From Phycisphaerales bacterium (GTDB taxonomy: Bacteria; Planctomycetota; Phycisphaerae; Tepidisphaerales; Tepidisphaeraceae), in the NCBI GenBank assembly GCA_028288905.1, contig JAQGHJ010000916.1:1-8439 (forward strand): a DNA stretch of 8,439 nucleotides, given 5' to 3'. The notes beneath the pieces are model-generated. The model had not been told where the DNA came from and searched no databases. It worked only from the letters and a program-made list of their open reading frames with translations. Both the position numbers and the translations under genes were made by a program. This document shows positions 4,859 to 8,439 of the stretch, piece by piece; positions within the stretch are counted from its first letter, which is position 1, and each line of letters opens with the position of its first letter.

Positions 4859-7072
4859 ATGTCCAGTCCCAGCACACGCCGTGCAGTCGGCCCGAGGGCG
4901 GCTGTTCTCACCGCCGCATGGATCCTCGTCGTCGTGGGTGGGCCTACGTTCGCGGAACAGACCGCTCGAGCCGGCGGGGGACAGGCCGCCGCCGGCACCC
5001 AGTCCCCGAACCTCCGCTACTACTATTCCGTCCCCGCCGTCGCCGACCCGAGGCCGGTCGAGGTGGACGTCTGCGTGTACGGCGGCACCAGCGGCGGGGT
5101 GACGGCCGCGATCCAGGCGGCCCGGATGGGCAAATCGGCCGCCCTCGTCGAGTTCGGCACGCACGTCGGCGGGCTGACGACCGGCGGGCTCAGCGCGACC
5201 GACGGCGGCACCGCCGCCGGCGGGCTGGCGAAGGAGTTCTACGCCCGGCTCGGCAAGCTGAGCGGTTTCACGCCCGCCGAAGCCGAGCAGGCCCTCCGCG
5301 ACATGCTCAAGGAGGCGGGCGTCACGGTTTACTTCGAGCACCGGCTCGCGTCGGCGACGCGGGACGGCACCCGCCTCACCGAAATTGCCTGCGAGAACGG
5401 CCGGGGGTTCCGGGCGAAGATGTTCATCGACGCGACGTACGAGGGCGACCTGTTCGCCGCGGCCGGCTGCTCGTTTCACGTCGGGCGGGAGGCGAATAGC
5501 GTCTACGGCGAAACGATCAACGGCGTACAGCTCGACCGCAAGGCCCACCAGTTCGACCGGCCGGTCGACCCGTACGTCGTCGAGGGCGACCCCAAGAGTG
5601 GGCTGCTGTGGGGCGTGAGCCCGGAGCCGCCGGGCAAGACCGGCGAGGGTGACCAGTTGATTCAGGCGTACAACTTCCGGATGCAGTTCGAGAAGGGCGG
5701 CCTGCCGTTCCCGAAGCCGACCGTGTACGAGCCGGCCCGCTACGAGCTGCTACTACGGTACCTCAAGGTCGGCGGCGGGCCCGGCGTTTACCCTCACCCC
5801 GGCGACAACAACAACAACGGCGCGTTCTCGACCGACCACATCGGCTTCAACTACGACTGGCCGGACGGCCCCGAGCGCGGCGACCCGGCCGCCCGCCGCG
5901 GGCCGGACTACTTCCGCAAGCTGTACGAGGCTCGGGAACGGATCTACCAAGACCACCTGAGCTACCAGATCGGCCTCGTCTACTTCCTCGGGCACGACGA
6001 GCGGGTGCCGCAAACGCTGAGGGACGCCATCAACGCCTGGGGCATGGCGCGGCACAGCTTCGCCGACACCGGCGGGTGGCCGCACGCCCTGTACGTCCGC
6101 GAGGGCCGGCGCCTCGTCGGGGAGCTCGTCATGACCGAGCACCACTGCCGCGGGCAGGAGGTGGCCGAGGACTCGGTCGGGCTCGCCCAGTACACGATGG
6201 ACTCGCACAACACCCAGCGGTACGTCGGGGCCGACCCGAAGACCGGCAAGGTGTCGGCTCGGAACGAGGGGGACGTGCAGGTCGGCATCCGCGGGCCGTA
6301 CCCCGTCGCGTATCGGGCGATGGTGCCGAAGGCGGCGGAGTGCGCGAACCTGCTCGTGCCGGTCAGCCTCAGCAGTTCGCACGTCGCGTTCGGCAGCATC
6401 CGGATGGAGCCGGTGTTCATGGTGCTCGGTCAGAGCGCCGCGACGGCCGCGAGCATGGCGATCGACGGAAAGACGAGCGTGCAACAGGTGCCGTACCCGA
6501 AGCTGCGGGACCGGCTGCTGGCCGACAAGCAGATCCTGGCCTGGGACGCCGCCGCCCGCCGGCTGGCCGCCGCAGCCGGCGGGGGCAAAGCCGGCGTCGA
6601 CCCCAAGACCCTCCCCGGCCTAGTTGCCGACGACGCGGCCGCCGCCCTAACCGGTGAATGGGTTCACGGATCGTCAACACCCGGGTTCGTCGGTGCCGGG
6701 TACCTGCACGACGCGAACGAACACAAGGGCGAGATGGCGGCCAAGTTTGCCGTGCCGGTGAAGGACGCCGGCCGGTACGACGTCCGCTTGGCGTACTCGG
6801 CCAACCCGAACCGGGCGACGAACGTGCCGGTCACCATCGGCGGGTTCGCCGGCGGCGGGGCGGGCGGCGGCGGGGCGGCGTTCGGAGGAGGCACGAGCCG
6901 GGTGACCGTCGACCAGCGGAAGGCCCCGCCGGTCGACAAGATGTTCGTCTCGCTCGGGACCTACGAGTACGCGGCGGGCGCGACCGCCACCGTCGAGGTG
7001 CGGAATGACGGCACGAACGGCCACGTCATCGTCGACGCCGTTCAGCTCGTGCCGGTGAAGCCGGGGCGATGA
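4859..7072 (+). CDS. Exported FAD-dependent oxidoreductase with golvesin-like C-terminal domain
   Basis: A 737-aa protein. Residues 1-32 form a signal peptide: Arg residues, the hydrophobic stretch AAVLTAAWILVVVGG, and likely cleavage after TFA. After a short linker, a FAD-binding Rossmann core starts at about 69: VDVCVYGGTSGGVTAAIQAARMG, with acidic E98 and the GGLTTGGLSATD loop. This matches the FAD_oxidored family (PF12831), whose motif is a GG-x-x-G variant of GxGxxG. The FAD domain closes near GQSAATAASMAIDG (about 523-536). Residues about 588-735 look like the golvesin/Xly carbohydrate-binding-like domain: VADDAAAALTGEW, STPGFVGAGYLHD, GRYDVRLAYS, VTVDQR, SLGTYEYAAG, VIVDAVQLVP. A Gly-rich insert (about 661-678) interrupts it. 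Start choice: signal peptide plus a weak AAGG; the frame stays open upstream to 4343, but that part lies over vapBC. Substrate unknown; it probably acts outside the cytoplasm. Confidence 0.9.
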   Translation: MSSPSTRRAVGPRAAVLTAAWILVVVGGPTFAEQTARAGGGQAAAGTQSPNLRYYYSVPAVADPRPVEVDVCVYGGTSGGVTAAIQAARMGKSAALVEFGTHVGGLTTGGLSATDGGTAAGGLAKEFYARLGKLSGFTPAEAEQALRDMLKEAGVTVYFEHRLASATRDGTRLTEIACENGRGFRAKMFIDATYEGDLFAAAGCSFHVGREANSVYGETINGVQLDRKAHQFDRPVDPYVVEGDPKSGLLWGVSPEPPGKTGEGDQLIQAYNFRMQFEKGGLPFPKPTVYEPARYELLLRYLKVGGGPGVYPHPGDNNNNGAFSTDHIGFNYDWPDGPERGDPAARRGPDYFRKLYEARERIYQDHLSYQIGLVYFLGHDERVPQTLRDAINAWGMARHSFADTGGWPHALYVREGRRLVGELVMTEHHCRGQEVAEDSVGLAQYTMDSHNTQRYVGADPKTGKVSARNEGDVQVGIRGPYPVAYRAMVPKAAECANLLVPVSLSSSHVAFGSIRMEPVFMVLGQSAATAASMAIDGKTSVQQVPYPKLRDRLLADKQILAWDAAARRLAAAAGGGKAGVDPKTLPGLVADDAAAALTGEWVHGSSTPGFVGAGYLHDANEHKGEMAAKFAVPVKDAGRYDVRLAYSANPNRATNVPVTIGGFAGGGAGGGGAAFGGGTSRVTVDQRKAPPVDKMFVSLGTYEYAAGATATVEVRNDGTNGHVIVDAVQLVPVKPGR

Positions 7073-7106
7073 ATGACCGGCGGCTGTGCCCAGGCCGGAC
7101 TGCGGT

Positions 7107-7287
7107 CCGCTCCCCCGTGGCACGGGTTTGCAACCCGTGCTTCCGTGCGGCGAGGATGCGCGGCGGCCGAGTTGGTCGGACGTTGGGAACGCCAGCCCCG
7201 TATCCGCCTAGACGCTCGGACAGAACTCGGCCGGCCGAATGCCCGGAACCAAAGCACGGGTTGCAAACCCGTGCCACGGGGGAGCGG
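7107..7287. repeat. Paired inverted-repeat element B (36-bp perfect arms)
   Basis: Left arm 7107-7142 and right arm 7252-7287 are perfect reverse complements over 36 nt. Each arm has CCGCTCCCCCGTGG followed by a hairpin GCACGGGTT/AACCCGTGC around TGC. Inside the arms the complementarity continues imperfectly: GGCCGAGTT in the left half recurs inverted in the right half. The centre holds TCCGCCTAGACGCTCGG (7203-7219), which is closely matched in element C. It lies 34 nt after the stop of the FAD gene and 36 nt before the next ATG, and the reading frame of the downstream gene happens to be open through it. Confidence 0.92.
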
Positions 7288-7323
7288 CCAGCCGCAGCCC
7301 CAGGGCGACACGAGACCCACCTC

Positions 7324-8085
7324 ATGAACCGACGCACCTTGCTCCGCAGCACGTTTGCCTCGCTCCTGCTCGGCCCCGCTGCCCTCGCGGCCGCGGCGGG
7401 CGAGAAGGCCGCCCCAGCGACGGCCCCCTCGCCCGCCGGCGACGCCCCGCCCGCCCCCGAGCGGGACGGGCTGCCGCTCGTGTTCCACGAGGACTTCAAG
7501 GACCCGGATAAGGCGTTGGCCCGGTTCGAGATGATCGACCCCGGCGACTGGAAGAAGGCCAAGGACGCCGACGGCCGGAGCGTGCTGTCCCTGTTCAAGC
7601 GGCCGACCGAGGCGAGCGCGGGCAAGCCGGCCGTCCGCAGCCCGTTCGGCCGGGCGATGATCAAGGACCTATACGTGTCCGAGTTCGTGATGCGGGTGAA
7701 GCTCAAGAGCACGATCAAGGCGTACCCGCACCAGGACCTGTGCCTGCACTTCGGCGAGCGGGACGCGACGCACCTGTATTACGTCCATTTCGGCCGGGCC
7801 CCGGACCCGAACGCCGGTAACATCTTCATCGTGGACGGGGCCCCGCGGAAGAACCTGCTCCCGCCGCACAAGAAGGAGACGGACTGGTCGGAGCACTACC
7901 ACACGGTGGCCGTCGGCCGGAAGGCGGACGGGACGATCAGCACGTTCTTCGACGACGCCCCGTACCTGAGCGTGAAGGACGAGACGTTCCCCAGCGGCCG
8001 GGTCGGCGTCGGATCGTTCGACGACACTGGCGATTTCGCCGAGGTCACCGTGTGGGGCAAGAAGGTTGAGAGGCCGGCGAAGTGA
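7324..8085 (+). CDS. Exported protein, probable concanavalin-A-like (DUF1080/LamG-type) fold
   Basis: A 253-aa protein. Residues 1-26 (MNRRTLLRSTFASLLLGPAA...) form a signal peptide with a twin-arginine-like RRTLL start, followed by a Pro/Ala-rich linker to about 48. The rest reads as a beta-sandwich: LVFHEDFKD (52-60) and DPGDWKK near the start, SEFVMRVKLK and DLCLHFGERDATHLYYVHFG in the middle, and at the end YHTVAVGRKADGTISTFFDD and SGRVGVGSFDDTGDFAEVTVWG. That order resembles the DUF1080 / 3-keto-disaccharide hydrolase and LamG-like families common in planctomycetes. I cannot identify a catalytic set, so carbohydrate binding is as likely as hydrolysis. ATG 7324 is chosen because the signal peptide starts there; the open frame upstream (to 7069) only translates element B. 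No clear Shine-Dalgarno. It probably belongs with the FAD gene upstream. Confidence 0.8.
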   Translation: MNRRTLLRSTFASLLLGPAALAAAAGEKAAPATAPSPAGDAPPAPERDGLPLVFHEDFKDPDKALARFEMIDPGDWKKAKDADGRSVLSLFKRPTEASAGKPAVRSPFGRAMIKDLYVSEFVMRVKLKSTIKAYPHQDLCLHFGERDATHLYYVHFGRAPDPNAGNIFIVDGAPRKNLLPPHKKETDWSEHYHTVAVGRKADGTISTFFDDAPYLSVKDETFPSGRVGVGSFDDTGDFAEVTVWGKKVERPAK

Positions 8086-8099
8086 CGCGTACAACGGCG

Positions 8100-8243
8100 G
8101 CACCGCGGCCGCCTCCCCGTGGCATGGGCGTCCCGCCCATGCTTAGCTGGCTTCCGCCTGAACGCTCAGCCTGCCGGAGGAGTGACGAGCACTCGCGTCT
8201 GCATGGGCGGGACGCCCACGCCACGGGGAGGCGGCCGCGGTGC
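8100..8243. repeat. Paired inverted-repeat element C (42/43 bp arms)
   Basis: Left arm 8100-8142 and right arm 8201-8243 are reverse complements at 42 of 43 positions. The arms share the CCTCCCCGTGGC foot with elements A and B, but the inner hairpin is GCATGGGCG/CGCCCATGC around TCC; the right copy has one changed base. The centre (8143-8200) carries TCCGCCTGAACGCTCAG (8153-8169), a near match to the centre of element B. It starts 14 nt after the stop of the upstream gene. The following 81 nt up to ATG 8325 hold no recognisable gene or clear promoter. Confidence 0.92.
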
Positions 8244-8324
8244 TGCGGTTAAGCGGCCAAGCCTAGACGGACGCCTCGGTGGGCCGCCCGCCCATTCGAA
8301 CGCATCGAGTAAAACAGACGACCC

Positions 8325-8439
8325 ATGCCCCTTTACCCGCTCACCCGCCGTGCTCTGACCGCCGCCCTCGTCGGCTCGGCGGCCGCCGCCACCTTCGTCC
8401 TGGCCGCCGACGCCCCGTCCAGCCGGCCGGCGGCGAAGA
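8325..8439 (+). CDS. N-terminus of an exported protein with Tat-like signal peptide (cut by window edge)
   Basis: Only 38 codons are visible. They begin MPLYPLTRRALTAALVGSAA and continue AAATFVLAADAPSSRPAAK. This is a signal peptide with a twin-arginine-like TRRAL motif, a hydrophobic Ala/Val/Leu core and a likely cleavage after LAA/ADA, leading into a Ser/Pro/Ala linker. The mature protein lies outside the window, so no function can be given. It is the third exported protein in a row on this strand. No good Shine-Dalgarno precedes the ATG. Confidence 0.7.
   Translation, partial: MPLYPLTRRALTAALVGSAAAATFVLAADAPSSRPAAK

Noticed and set aside
7069..7323. Upstream extension of the concanavalin-like gene from an ATG overlapping the preceding stop (ATGA)
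   Set aside because: The geometry suggests translational coupling, but the extension only translates palindromic element B (CNPCF, LQTRATG) and would hide the signal peptide at 7324.
2691..8243. CRISPR array or insertion sequence explanation for the repeats
   Set aside because: Only three widely spaced elements with inverted, not direct, arms; no even spacers, no cas gene, no transposase and no evident target-site duplication.
8119..8358. A 79-codon plus-strand ORF through element C
   Set aside because: Translation of an inverted repeat and its flank; such repeat-derived small ORFs are spurious.

Overview
The window is very GC-rich bacterial DNA, with nearly every third codon position G or C. 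Gene content and style suggest a planctomycete, most likely of the Gemmata group. The signs are an exported FAD oxidoreductase with a golvesin-like C-terminal domain, further exported proteins with twin-arginine-like signal peptides, weak or absent Shine-Dalgarno sequences, and paired intergenic palindromes whose chance translations (CNPC..., LQTRATG..., GRDAHA...) I associate with spurious small ORFs in planctomycete genomes. The taxonomic call is inference from memory, not a search.

Layout. (1) At 1-383 on the minus strand is an RRM RNA-binding protein with a Gly-rich tail that runs off the left edge; it has a strong Shine-Dalgarno site and a long leader. (2) At 743-2233 on the plus strand is a phytoene-desaturase-like (COG1233-type) FAD oxidoreductase. 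It is followed at 2304-2681 by a small acidic zinc-ribbon protein with one C-terminal membrane helix. (3) On the minus strand is the row vapB (4439-4678), vapC (4081-4449) and a DusB-like tRNA-dihydrouridine synthase (2963-4045). vapB and vapC overlap by 11 nt and dus starts 35 nt after vapC, so this looks like one toxin-antitoxin/tRNA-modification transcription unit. Its candidate promoter sits so close to the vapB ATG that the message could be leaderless. (4) On the plus strand are three genes for exported proteins: a 737-aa FAD oxidoreductase with a golvesin-like domain (4859-7072), a 253-aa protein with a probable concanavalin-A-like fold (7324-8085), and the first 38 codons of another exported protein (8325 to the right edge).

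The most striking non-coding signal is a family of three paired inverted repeats at 2691-2953, 7107-7287 and 8100-8243. Each lies in an intergenic gap within 9-34 nt of a stop codon. Each arm carries the same foot (CCGTGGC) followed by a short hairpin. The hairpin sequence differs between copies, but the changes are paired, so the fold is kept. The layout resembles REP/BIME elements, and no transposase is visible here.

Functional picture (inference): the left part is housekeeping or stress RNA biology (RRM protein, Dus, VapBC) plus an oxidoreductase of unknown substrate. The right part is a small set of exported proteins, possibly acting on glycans or other extracytoplasmic substrates.
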